Assembly (NCBI RefSeq): GCF_000313135.1
Contig: NW_004457347.1
Span: 1 to 13,461, forward strand
Direction: 5' to 3'
DNA: 13,461 nucleotides
Source: Acanthamoeba castellanii str. Neff
Taxonomy: Eukaryota; Discosea; Longamoebia; Acanthamoebidae
The notes below the pieces were generated by a model that was not told the origin of the DNA, searched no databases, and saw only the letters and a program-made list of their open reading frames with translations. Below, one piece after another: positions 1 through 7,301 of this stretch. Numbering within the stretch: the stretch's first letter is position 1; each line of letters starts with the position of its first letter. A program made the translations under genes and the position numbers.

Positions 1-477
1 AAGGACAATTTGGAGCTCATCTTTCATGAACCGCCTGCCGAGCTTCCTGACGACTTCGTGGTGTCGTACCTTGTGCTGAGCAAGAACGAGGAGGAGATAA
101 AGAAGACCGCCAAGGGGCTCGACATCGGAACTCGCCTCTACTTTGTCCTCAACGGTCGAAACGATCACGGTATCGTAACTCGCTCTCAGCGCACCGACCA
201 CGAAGGAGGATGGGACGTCATGGTGCTGCGAAAAGGTTCTGCTGTTTACCCCCAGGTGCCCTTGGCTAGCCTGGTCGAATCTAGTTCGGAATGGGGACTC
301 GTGCGTCCCAATCGCCCCGACGATCGGGAACGCGCCAAAGAACGTGCGCTGCGTTTCAGCGAAGAAAACTCCCCGCAGCTGTCGTGCGCCTGGACGAGCC
401 AATTGTTTGCACTCTATTGTCAAACTGGCTTCTACGCCAGTCTTGATGCGCTTGCTGATAGAGGTGCTGAACTATGA
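1..477 (+). CDS. Unrecognised protein, 3' part (5' end outside window)
   Basis: The frame is open from the first base and ends at TGA 475-477, giving 158 visible residues. The only early candidate start inside the window is a TTG, which is unlikely in a eukaryote-type virus, so the true start lies upstream. The visible protein is soluble, acidic and lysine-rich near its beginning (around KNEEEIKKTAKG), with a central segment around GGWDVMVLRKG that looks like beta strands, then a helical basic stretch (RPDDRERAKERALRF). There are no membrane segments or clear catalytic motifs. I do not recognise the family. It converges with the minus-strand gene ending at 755, and a hairpin lies between them. 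Steady codon composition and length support a real gene; its function is unknown. Confidence 0.7.
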   Translation, partial: KDNLELIFHEPPAELPDDFVVSYLVLSKNEEEIKKTAKGLDIGTRLYFVLNGRNDHGIVTRSQRTDHEGGWDVMVLRKGSAVYPQVPLASLVESSSEWGLVRPNRPDDRERAKERALRFSEENSPQLSCAWTSQLFALYCQTGFYASLDALADRGAEL

Positions 478-635
478 AGCTCTCTCTGCACTTCACCAGC
501 CCCAAACCTGGTTGTGGTTATGTGGACCCACCCCGACTTACTTGCAGTTATTTGCTCCATGGGGCGTTGGGTTTGTGTGCGTTGACGACCCAAAAATCAC
601 TTTTGCCGGCGGACGAGAATCGGACCCACGGTACG

Positions 636-651
636 CGCGGTTTATACCGCG
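636..651. terminator. GC-rich hairpin between convergent genes
   Basis: A perfect 6-bp inverted repeat, CGCGGT then loop TTAT then ACCGCG, lies between the end of the + gene (477) and the end of the minus gene (755). Being symmetrical, it could serve transcripts from either side. Hairpin-directed mRNA 3' ends are known in several giant viruses of amoebae. That it works this way here is inference. A/T-rich sequence (about 655-705) follows on the + side. Confidence 0.4.
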
Positions 652-754
652 GCAAAGTAAAACAAGTCGCGTTTATTCGATAAAAATGAGGTAAAAAAGA
701 TTGGCCGCAGGCTCTAAGCTGAGTCTCGTGCGTGTGCAGTGGGTTGGAGGCACA

Positions 755-1237
755 CTAGCAGAGCACTGACGTTTCCAAATACTCACACTTGACGTTGGCC
801 GAAAGGCGATGAGCAACCGTCACAAAGGATGGCTTGTCAGGAATGCGGCCTCCGTAAGCGACGAGCTCATATGCAAAACCACTCAGAAATTGCCCTATGA
901 GTTGATCGGCGTCGATGTCGGGTGTCGTAGCAAGCGCGCGTGCGGCGACTCGCGCCACCTCGATGGAGACGGCACGCCGAACGGTGAAATGACCGGCGCC
1001 CCCTGGATCTCTGACGTATCGCGCCAAGTGGTAATTCCACATGGCTAGCCCGATGTTGCAAATCCGCTCTGCGAGCTCCGCTTCGTCGGCATCTTTGCCG
1101 CACTGCTGGTACCACAAGTCGAATGCGAGCTTGAGGTGGTAGGGTGAGCGGAGCAAATGGTCACTTTTGCTATCGCCTGTCGTCGCCTGTGCTGTCGGCG
1201 GCGCTGTAGATGTGGACGACGTCGATACGGTAGCCAT
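755..1237 (-). CDS. Unrecognised 160-residue protein
   Basis: ATG at 1237-1235 and TAG at 757-755 define a complete 160-residue protein. Residues 1-22 are rich in Ser, Thr and Ala and probably disordered. From about residue 25 on it is compact and mainly helical, with aromatic and cysteine positions (LWYQQC at 41-46, MWNYHLARYVRD at 66-77) and a small-residue helix (VARVAARALATTPD, 94-107). No signal peptide or membrane segment is visible. I do not recognise the family. The start is supported by the immediate A/T-rich upstream region, which contains poly-A/T tracts as expected of a promoter shared with the + strand relic at 1511. It converges with the gene ending at 477. The gene appears intact, unlike many of its neighbours. 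Function unknown. Confidence 0.75.
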   Translation of the reverse strand: MATVSTSSTSTAPPTAQATTGDSKSDHLLRSPYHLKLAFDLWYQQCGKDADEAELAERICNIGLAMWNYHLARYVRDPGGAGHFTVRRAVSIEVARVAARALATTPDIDADQLIGQFLSGFAYELVAYGGRIPDKPSFVTVAHRLSANVKCEYLETSVLC

Positions 1238-1510
1238 GTGGTTGGTGTGTGTCTTCTGGTAAAATACACTTGGACAGCTTCCGTCCCGCTTTTTTATTTA
1301 GTCAAGCCGCGCACCATTTACCAAAAAAAGAAATTGCAGTGTGCAAGTTTTATCGTTGACCGAAGACGCTACTGCTGAGTAAAACTCCCAAAAAAAAGGA
1401 AAAAAAGCGAGTTGGCCATGGGGGCAGTAGGCACATGAGCAGCCCAGTTTTTATCATTTAAAATACAATCACACTACTCACGTTCCTGACACCAAGCAAC
1501 GATATACAGT
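1238..1510. promoter_or_regulatory. A/T-rich divergent intergenic region
   Basis: This 273-base stretch separates the minus gene starting at 1237 from the + strand ATG at 1511. It has no credible ORF and is clearly richer in A/T than the flanks. It holds several homopolymer tracts: a T-rich tract about 1290-1300, A7 around 1322, A-rich runs about 1381-1407, and TTTTTATCATTTAAAATA around 1449-1466. Tract-rich A/T gaps before start codons are the usual place for promoters in large cytoplasmic DNA viruses. No specific promoter motif could be assigned. Confidence 0.45.
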
Positions 1511-1899
1511 ATGGCGGAAATTTTTAGATTTCGTCCCGGCGGCTGGCTGCGGCCTGCTCGGGGGTGCTCTTGTCGGCTCAACTGTCGCAGCTTTACGACG
1601 CCTCGTTCCCTACCGCTACTCGCTGCCGATTACCGCAGCATTGCCTTGCATGAGCGCGGCGGCAGCAGCATACGACCTAAAGTATAACGGTTTCCGTTTC
1701 AATCCCTACAGCAACCGCCTGGAGCCCTCTGAAAAGACCATCATTGCCACCATGGTGGGCGGTTATGCTGTATCATGTCTGGCCATCCTCGGGCTGTCGT
1801 TTGTATGGAGGCCTGCCCTACGGTCGGCTCGGCAATCGTACGCTGCAACAGCTCATCACACACGGGGGCGGACTCGCCAGAAACCGCCGCCTTAGTTAG
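1511..1899 (+). pseudogene. Small hydrophobic membrane protein gene, frameshifted
   Basis: An ATG at 1511 opens a frame beginning MAEIF, but the convincing protein lies one base away. The frame read from 1512 gives a hydrophobic Gly/Ala stretch (GCGLLGGALVGSTVAAL), a polar middle (YDLKYNGFRFNPYSNRLEP) and a second hydrophobic segment (VGGYAVSCLAILGLSF), i.e. two likely membrane helices. That frame has no ATG until 1650. One extra T in the T5 run at 1521-1525 would explain the disjunction. Near 1805 coding character seems to move again into the frame ending at TAG 1897-1899 (GGLPYGRLGNRTLQQL), whereas the unshifted frame ends at 1895 in a basic tail. The family is unknown. It may be a decayed gene or a real gene with consensus indels; an unspliced ORF from 1650 is another possibility. 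Confidence 0.45.
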
Positions 1900-3284
1900 A
1901 ACTTATATTTTTTGGACACACGCACATACAACTTGGTCAGCGCGGGACAAGGCTGACGTTCCTAGCTGTTCGGTATACTCGGCGCGCGCCACGTTTGCTC
2001 TCAAAACTGGGCAATGCCGCCGTGCGCCCAAAAATGACGTGAATGCGCTGTTTTCAAAGTCCAACGGCGCCATACGGCAACACAAAGGAGAGCGAAACCG
2101 AGGACGAAATCGCTCATCATCGGTGGTTGATACCGGCCATGCGGTTCCACCTACTTTTGCGCGACAAGCGTTAGGCTATTCTCTTCGGACCTCTTGTCGG
2201 CCTGCGGCCGCACGGTCAGCGACGGGCATTCGCTCCTCTGTGGTCTGTACTTTGGCCAGAACACTAATACCGTAGCGCTCAACAAACACAATACACCCTT
2301 TGGTTTCAGCCAATGCCTGCCGAGCAAGCAATTGCTCGTCTTGCATCTCTTTAGCCGCGCTTGCCGTACTGCCAGCAGACGCCATGGCGAACAAGTGAGA
2401 CGGGCCACTAATTTGGCGCTGCTTGTTGCCTCAAATAAGAACACATTGCTGGTGTCCATACAAGACCAATACTGGCAACCGAGCGGCCACGGCAAGACGC
2501 GCCAAGCACAACCGGCACGGCTGCCCTTCGCCTGTCGCCGGCCAACGCACCGTTGAATCTCGCGCTTGGCATTGCCGTCGCCACATCTGTAGTGCGCTGT
2601 GTAGAGGATTTGTGAGCACCACCAACCTTTGGTCATGGCTGTGTTGCGAACAAGCCGGTACTCGGGACTCGAAAGCGGGCGTGCACCTTTGCCCTTGCTC
2701 CACGCCGCCAAACGCCACGTAATCGACGACATCGAGCGTGACCACGACACCAACACAATACCTCGACCACGTTCACACTTGCGACCCGCTCCTCCTCGCG
2801 CCGACGGCGATGCTCGCACTCGCATGCCGCCAGCATGTTTTGTTGTCGCTGTTTGTGGCTGCCACAGCGCCAAAAGCAGCCCCAACGCGAGTACGGAACT
2901 TGGCGCTGGTTGACCGTGCTCACTGCTGGAGACACGCGCTCGCGCGCAAAAGTGGCTGACGCAGTAGATGTTGGGAGCACGGTTTTAGCGCCAGCCTCAG
3001 CAATGAGCACCGCCAACGTAGAGCGCCTTCTAAAATAAACACATCGCCAAACGCCAGCACTACGCGTGGCATCTCGCCCAGCCTGTCCTCGCGTTGCTGT
3101 CCCTAGCACCGCCGCCGCCTCCGTTACCCGCTTGTATGGCGTCGCTTGTTGGGCGCGCGAGCTCAACATGCCGTGCCCAGCGACGATATGCAGTGGTGGC
3201 TCGTCGTCATCGCCAACAGGTCTGCGCTAGCGAGGGCGAGCCACCAAGCCGACAACGTTTTACATCGGGTTAAAATATTGCGTA

Positions 3285-3358
3285 GAGCCAAGTCAAAGTG
3301 CTGCGCCACAGTTTTGCGTCGAGCCACAGTTTGTGTGTCAAGCCAAAATTTGCAACGA
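3285..3358 (+). repeat. Degenerate 18-19 bp tandem repeat, about four units
   Basis: Units start at 3285, 3303, 3321 and 3340 and share a GAGCCACAGTTTTGYGTC-like pattern: GAGCCAAGTCAAAGTGCT, GCGCCACAGTTTTGCGTC, GAGCCACAGTTTGTGTGTC and AAGCCAAAATTTGCAACG. The spacing is 18, 18 and 19 bases. The copies have diverged, so this is an old or decaying array. It does not lie in a convincing gene. Its function is unknown. Confidence 0.45.
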
Positions 3359-3713
3359 CTGACCCAACAGAGGGGTGCCATCAAGCACTCGCCGCGGCTT
3401 AGCCAGCGCAGCTTACTCGATCGCGCACACCACGCGCGACCGACCTCGTGCGGCATATACTCGACACTGCCTGCTTGGTGCAGTGTCGTCACCGTTGTTT
3501 ACTCTGAGTGATGTAATTGACGAGGCATACTCGGTGCCGCGCCGTCAACTTGGCGTCCTCGATGAGTCGCATGGGTTGGCTCGGCCTTGCATGTGTACGG
3601 TGGTGGTATGGTGCCGCACAGCGAGCCGAGTTTGGCGAGTCTGCATAGTTTATGATCGCCTTCGCCGCTCGACTTTCTCGCGTGCGCGCTCATCATCATG
3701 CCGATGCAAGGTC

Positions 3714-3935
3714 AGCATACTCGCGACGCTCGTACTCGCCCAAACTGTTTTGACCAGGTTATTCGGCGCTCGCAATTTCACGCTGCCGCGGCAATGCGGC
3801 GCACCTATAGCGCGCGCCCGCATAGGCTGCCGCGATGGTAGCATACTCACGAAGTGTGTGCTCGTTTATGCTACCACGACGAAGTTATTTGGCGTACTCG
3901 CAATGCTCGTCCGCGGCGAAATGCTGTTATGCACA
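3714..3935 (+). repeat. Diverged tandem duplication with 126-bp period
   Basis: Two copies begin AGCATACTC at 3714 and 3840, exactly 126 bases apart. The internal word GTTATTYGGCG recurs at 3758 and 3884, again 126 apart. CTCGCAAT (3769 and 3897) and CCGCGGC (3786 and 3911) follow in the same order with small indels. Because 126 is a multiple of three, the + frame ending at 4046 would encode a 42-residue repeat (units starting SILATLVLA and SILTKCVLV), but that ORF has only a GTG start and I do not call it a gene. A third, weaker unit may lie upstream near 3588-3640. Confidence 0.5.
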
Positions 3936-4014
3936 CTTCATGGCCTGGTCAGCGCAGCCAACATTGTTGCATTCCGTGCACTGCCTGCTTGGCTCATCGT
4001 GCCCGGTATCATAC

Positions 4015-4296
4015 TTAACGCAGCTCGGACGGCGCATAGTCAGTAGCATGTGACATGTGACTACGCACGTCGTCAGAAGAACAAGTTGGGGGTCTAGGCC
4101 AAAACTCGACGGCACATCCCCACAACTGAGCTTCGTCGTTCGTACTCACGCTATGGTGAGACCCGACGACATGGTCCAGCACGACTGCCGATACCCGATA
4201 GCGTGAACATAGCGTGGCATATCTTGTGGTGCAGTGCGGTGGTGGAGACTTGTCAGCGTGCCGCAACAAGAAACAGCGGCCAAGACCCAGCAGCAT
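4015..4296 (-). CDS. Possible small protein, 93 residues
   Basis: ATG at 4296-4294 and TAA at 4017-4015 enclose 93 residues. The N terminus is mildly hydrophobic (MLLGLGRCFLL); the C-terminal half is polar and acidic with an aromatic patch (AQLWGCAVEFWPRPP). No family is recognised. Support is mainly contextual: the ATG is preceded on its own strand by an A/T-rich, T-tract region (4336-4372), where a promoter would be expected. Third-position GC is only slightly raised, and the flanking tract is non-coding in character, so it may be a chance ORF. Confidence 0.25.
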   Translation of the reverse strand: MLLGLGRCFLLRHADKSPPPHCTTRYATLCSRYRVSAVVLDHVVGSHHSVSTNDEAQLWGCAVEFWPRPPTCSSDDVRSHMSHATDYAPSELR

Positions 4297-4335
4297 AGCG
4301 ATGCCCCGTAGCGCGGGAGGGTGCGGGTTATAGAC

Positions 4336-4445
4336 ACGGAAGAGAAAAAAGAAAAAAAGAAAAAAACAGACCAGATGATTTTCGGCATTTTTTTACGACA
4401 TGCTTTCTTTTCGTATTTCTCGGTGTGCCCAAAATGGGGGGGGGG
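4336..4445. other. Poly-purine tract and run of ten G
   Basis: 4336-4372 is almost pure purine (A runs broken by single G), followed by a T7 run at about 4388 and then an uninterrupted run of ten G at 4436-4445. This A/T-rich block lies between the minus ORF starting at 4296 and a + ATG at 4400, and may be a divergent promoter. The G10 run is prone to length variation and sequencing error. GGTCG-rich short repeats follow at about 4451-4481. Confidence 0.4.
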
Positions 4446-4977
4446 CTGGATGGTCGCTGACGGTCGGTCGGTCAGGTCGAGCGCCAAGGTCTCGTGAGTT
4501 TGGTCGGCGACCCTGGTTCAACTTGCTTCAGACATTGACACGCAAGTGCAAGATGATGTTGGACACACGGAGGACAAAGTGTGAGGAGAGGTCTCACCCA
4601 AGCAAAACGCCAAACGCAACTCGGGTCGCTGACCACCAACGCTCGCCCACCCGTCCTAATGCCAGTAGAGGAGATGACTACGAGATGCGCACACAGCGAC
4701 CGTCGTGTCGGAATCGAAATGTCATCGGAGTTGACCTGTTGGCGAGTAGCGAGGAAAAACCTGGTTGTGTGAATATGATTGGCCGATCTGCTTTCTTGAG
4801 TTTACCTAAAAAAGGCAAGATACAGTCGACAGGCGCGATTGGAGGAACCGGGACTTGGACATGACGGCAAGACTGAGCAGAGGCGAGCCAGTGCAACGCG
4901 CAAGCTTAACCTTGCCAGCGCGGCAGCGATCGCAGCACGACGGCCGGTTCAAACGAGCGAGCCGATGAGAGGACGCC
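4446..4977. other. Intergenic stretch without a convincing gene
   Basis: The + frame from ATG 4400 stays open to 4864, but its product is a basic, low-information chain with a glycine run created by the G10 tract; no domain or codon signal supports it. The other frames break up. The 3' end of the minus gene stopping at 4978 borders this stretch. A short GAGG/CCTC inverted repeat at 4969-4979 overlaps that stop codon, and an 8-base palindrome GCGATCGC lies at 4926-4933. Nothing else is seen. Confidence 0.4.
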
Positions 4978-5736
4978 TCACGCGCCCAACGATGACACTC
5001 TGACCGCGTGCGCAGTGTTGTATATCTCCAAAACATGGGCCAGCGCTTCGGCCGCGGCATCCAAAGAGTCTTGTCCCTGCGCGGTACTGGCGACTGCCGC
5101 ACGCACTACCTCTAGGTCGTGGCGTGCGAGATCATGCTCGGGCAGGAGCTCTAGGATCGGGCGGCCGATGTGTTTCCCACACTTTCGATCACACGGGCTA
5201 CCGTGGGCGGCAAGAAAGGCGTACGCGGCCGCGTCATCAGAATAGATTCCGTCAAACTCGTGTTCTTGCGGCACTTGCGAGGCCAAAAATGGAGCCGCCC
5301 AGTTGGTGGGCGGGTAGGGCAAGCGCATGGCCGGTTCGTCGGGAGTGTATCCCGCATCGAGGAGCGCCTGGATAACATCAAATGCCCTGTCCACGGCAGA
5401 GTCGGACAGTTCCATGGGATTGTCTGGAGCATGTCGGGCGGCCGCCACATACGTCAGCGAGTTGCGGGCGACGGTGGGCGGATTGGCATCCCAATGGTCG
5501 AGGACACGGCTCCTTGGGGCGTGAGAGAGGAGAGCCTGGAGGGTCGGGATGAGCCTGGGACTGAAAGGTTCGAGCGCAAACCAAAACGGTTCCCTCGTTG
5601 CAGGATTCGCGCGCTCGATCGTGTCCACGAGCATTCCGTTAACAATGGTCTCAGTGGTCGGCCATGGAGCAAAGCGCGCTCGTGCCAATGCCGCCACGAG
5701 ATCGGGGCTGCCAACCAGAGTCGCGTTGGTGGTCAT
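4978..5736 (-). CDS. Ankyrin-like paralogue, intact
   Basis: ATG at 5736-5734 and TGA at 4980-4978 give 252 residues. The protein is alpha-helical with helix-turn-helix units resembling highly diverged ankyrin repeats, e.g. VIQALLDAGYTPDEPA at 121-136 and the AYAFLAAHGSP unit at 171-181. It is paralogous to the next gene upstream (5912-6840): corresponding segments include FAPWPTTETIVNGML with QPWPYPDTLLTAAIG, ALLSHAPRSR with ALILAYFPRSA, and LLDAGYTPDEPA with LLGAGYSPAEVA, all in the same order. C182, C186 and H189 form a small Cys/His cluster absent from the paralogue. There is no membrane segment. Ankyrin-type proteins usually mediate protein binding; the partner is unknown. The two genes lie head to tail, 175 bases apart, suggesting tandem duplication. 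The paralogy is visible; the ankyrin label is inference. Confidence 0.75.
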   Translation of the reverse strand: MTTNATLVGSPDLVAALARARFAPWPTTETIVNGMLVDTIERANPATREPFWFALEPFSPRLIPTLQALLSHAPRSRVLDHWDANPPTVARNSLTYVAAARHAPDNPMELSDSAVDRAFDVIQALLDAGYTPDEPAMRLPYPPTNWAAPFLASQVPQEHEFDGIYSDDAAAYAFLAAHGSPCDRKCGKHIGRPILELLPEHDLARHDLEVVRAAVASTAQGQDSLDAAAEALAHVLEIYNTAHAVRVSSLGA

Positions 5737-5851
5737 TGTTGGTGGTCATTGGCGGCGGCGGCCTCGCGAGAAGGTCCATCCGCCAGCCTAATTCACGCCC
5801 TGACCCCACGTTGGGCGCTTTGTGCGGCAGCGGCATGATAATGGGGTGGTT

Positions 5852-5869
5852 GAGGCGACAGAGCGCCTC
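5852..5869 (-). terminator. Hairpin downstream of the frameshifted ankyrin-like gene
   Basis: GAGGCG, loop ACAGAG, CGCCTC forms a perfect 6-bp stem, extendable by a T-G pair. It lies 43-60 bases beyond the stop at 5912 of the minus-strand gene and before the start of the next minus gene (5736). This is where an RNA 3'-end hairpin would be expected. The termination role is inference. Confidence 0.35.
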
Positions 5870-5911
5870 GGCCGTCGTCTGTATACCCGCGGGAGAAAGC
5901 CGTCGGAATAC

Positions 5912-6840
5912 CTAGTCCTGATCAAAGAACCTATCGACCTCCTTGAGGTGCTGGGCAAAATCGGCGGCTGCCCACACGCGCTCATCATCGTCAAGCCGCT
6001 GCTTGGGGGTGCGTGCTGCCAGCCATTGCGCGTAGAGATTGGCTAGGGCAGGCTGCTGCGTACCACCACCGCGAATGGGGTTGTCCATGGCATCAGCGAT
6101 CGTGACCCCTCTGATGGTGCCGCCCTCGGCGACATAGTACGCCACCTCAGCGGGCGAGTACCCCGCACCGAGCAGAATGCGGGCGACGCGCAAGCCTAGC
6201 GCAATGTCGCGCTCGACGACGTCCCGCCTTCGTCTGTTGAGCATCCGACTGTTTTCGTCGAGTGCCGTGCCCAGGGCGAGAAGCGGGTTCGTTGCCGTCA
6301 TCGGTAAGTACGCGGACCGGGGGAAATAGGCCAAGATCAGCGCTATGACTGCCGACAGTTCGCCCTCCTGTCGACGACCGAGCCTGGATTGTCCTCGCTC
6401 CAACAGGCGGGCACGAACGTGATCCTCACGATGTCGGCTGGCCTCGAACCGATAGCCGCCGTCAGCAGTGTATCTGGGTAGGGCCACGGTTGAGCGTCGG
6501 CTGCGATTAGCGTATTGACGCTATGGAGCGCGAGCGCCGCCGCCGTTTGTTCCAGCAGCGTCGTGTACCGATAGGGAGGACTAAAACGGTCCTCGCCATA
6601 CGTCGGCACTGCACGGGAAACGTACACGCGCGTGTCGGCGAGTCTCTGTATGGTTGGCATGAAAAATGGCTTGTTGACGTCTATCATGCCGGTAGACAGG
6701 ATTTGATCGAGCGCCGTAGCGTCGTCCATGGCGATGGCGCGCAATGCCGCCATCATACAAGACTCGTAGCGGTCGCAAACAAGGGCTGCACCCGTCGCGC
6801 TGACCTTGATATCGCCGTCGTTTTGAGTTGCGTGCTCCAT
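5912..6840 (-). pseudogene. Ankyrin-like paralogue with one frameshift
   Basis: ATG at 6840-6838 begins a protein whose first 60 residues contain an ankyrin-like unit (AALRAIAMDDATALDQIL), then TTLLEQTAAALALHSVNTLI and PWPYPDTLLTAAIG. This frame stops at 6345-6343, but homology to the neighbour at 4978-5736 continues in another frame, through ELSAVIALILAYF, GLRVARILLGAGYSPAEV and ANLYAQWLAARTP, to the stop at 5914-5912. The joint needs one missing base (or two extra) between about 6345 and 6430; the sequence AGGAGGG near 6370 is a likely place. Together the two parts would cover about 309 codons. Either the gene is broken or the consensus lacks a base. If taken as two ORFs, the second has no ATG at its beginning. 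The ankyrin assignment is tentative; paralogy to the downstream gene is strong. Confidence 0.65.
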
Positions 6841-6879
6841 TTGGGGTTGGTTAATTTGGCAACCGAGAAGCGTAGCGCA

Positions 6880-6915
6880 AACAATACGCCCCTGCCTGTA
6901 AATGGGCGCATTGTT
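6880..6915. repeat. Imperfect inverted repeat (11 of 12 pairs)
   Basis: The arms AACAATACGCCC (6880-6891) and GGGCGCATTGTT (6904-6915) pair with a single mismatch around a 12-base loop. It is the strongest hairpin in the window. It lies 40-75 bases upstream of the minus-strand ATG at 6840, so it is either a regulatory element of that gene or the 3'-end hairpin of a transcript arriving from higher coordinates. No convincing minus-strand gene ends just before it. Confidence 0.55.
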
Positions 6916-7301
6916 CGAGAAGCCACCCGAGAAATTTTGCCACGGCGGCGAGAGCAAGACTAATGAGGGAAAACAGCTTTTGTTTTGGGATCATGGCTGG
7001 ACAAGTCCTCACAATAATCCGAGAGCAATGCCCAGTTCTCCTGGCATATTGGCGTCTCTTGCTCTTCGTTTCTGTACGACGTCGCGCTCTGTGGAAGTTG
7101 ATCACCTACTTTATGCGGGCGGCGCCGCTGGTCGGCGCTACCTTGGCACGCCCCGCACTCACGGTGCCGCTTGCCGTGTTTGGTCGTGATCCAAGCGTTC
7201 TCGGGTTGCACTTCTGTGCGTTTCACAGGACTTACGGCGGTGTTCAAGGCCACTGTATTTCGGGGTCAATTCTTCTTTTAATAACAACCCGACCAAGTCG
7301 A
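6916..7301. other. Intergenic stretch with one doubtful hydrophobic ORF
   Basis: On the + strand an ATG at 6963 (second ATG at 6993) opens a frame to 7454. Its first 80 residues are fairly hydrophobic and basic (VLLAYWRLLLFVSV), but its last 50 codons run antisense through the DUF4326 gene, and there is no domain. A minus-strand frame 7253-6960 has only a GTG start. I call neither. Near the 3' end of the minus gene, TCGGGGT (7260-7266) and ACCCGA (7287-7292) could pair weakly with one bulged G, 10 bases beyond that gene's stop. Confidence 0.35.

Larger units (their letters stand above)
1900..4014. other. Gene-poor tract with degenerate repeats
   Basis: About 2.1 kb without a gene I can defend. 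All six frames hold overlapping, mutually exclusive ORFs of 60-240 codons, many starting at TTG, CTG or GTG, with no hydrophobic, domain or composition signal that favours one. Short words recur: TTGGCG with CTCG nearby, GCATACTCG (about 3525, 3715, 3841), the 12-mer CGCCAAACGCCA at 2706 and again at 3045, and CACTGCCTGCTTGG at 3465 and 3979. Two clearer repeat structures are listed separately. The least bad coding relic is minus strand 2394-2176, with a helical acidic segment (EMQDEQLLARQALAETKG) ending in TAG and no convincing upstream continuation. I read the tract as eroded sequence, possibly from duplicated genes. Confidence 0.5.

Noticed and set aside
474..683. 69-residue + ORF whose ATG overlaps the preceding TGA (ATGA)
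   Set aside because: Its product has no recognisable features and it runs straight through the intergenic hairpin; translational coupling of this kind is not expected in a eukaryotic virus.
1775..2275. 166-codon + ORF after the hydrophobic relic
   Set aside because: Low-information composition with Ser, Arg and Cys scattered; it overlaps better frames at its 5' end and shows no domain.
2151..3169. Overlapping minus-strand ORFs (2151-2885, 2431-2745, 2633-3169) as one gene
   Set aside because: Only one has an ATG (3169), their junctions are not defined, and only a 60-residue segment near 2200-2390 looks protein-like. Mentioned as a relic but not called.
3375..4046. 223-codon + ORF containing the 126-bp repeats
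   Set aside because: Starts at GTG, its N-terminal half looks random, and the apparent hydrophobicity comes from the repeat.
4400..4864. 154-codon + ORF from ATG 4400
   Set aside because: Depends on the frame set by a G10 run; basic low-information product without any domain signal.
4935..4955. tRNA-like GGTTCAAAC word near 4946
   Set aside because: No paired T stem, anticodon arm or acceptor stem can be drawn around it.
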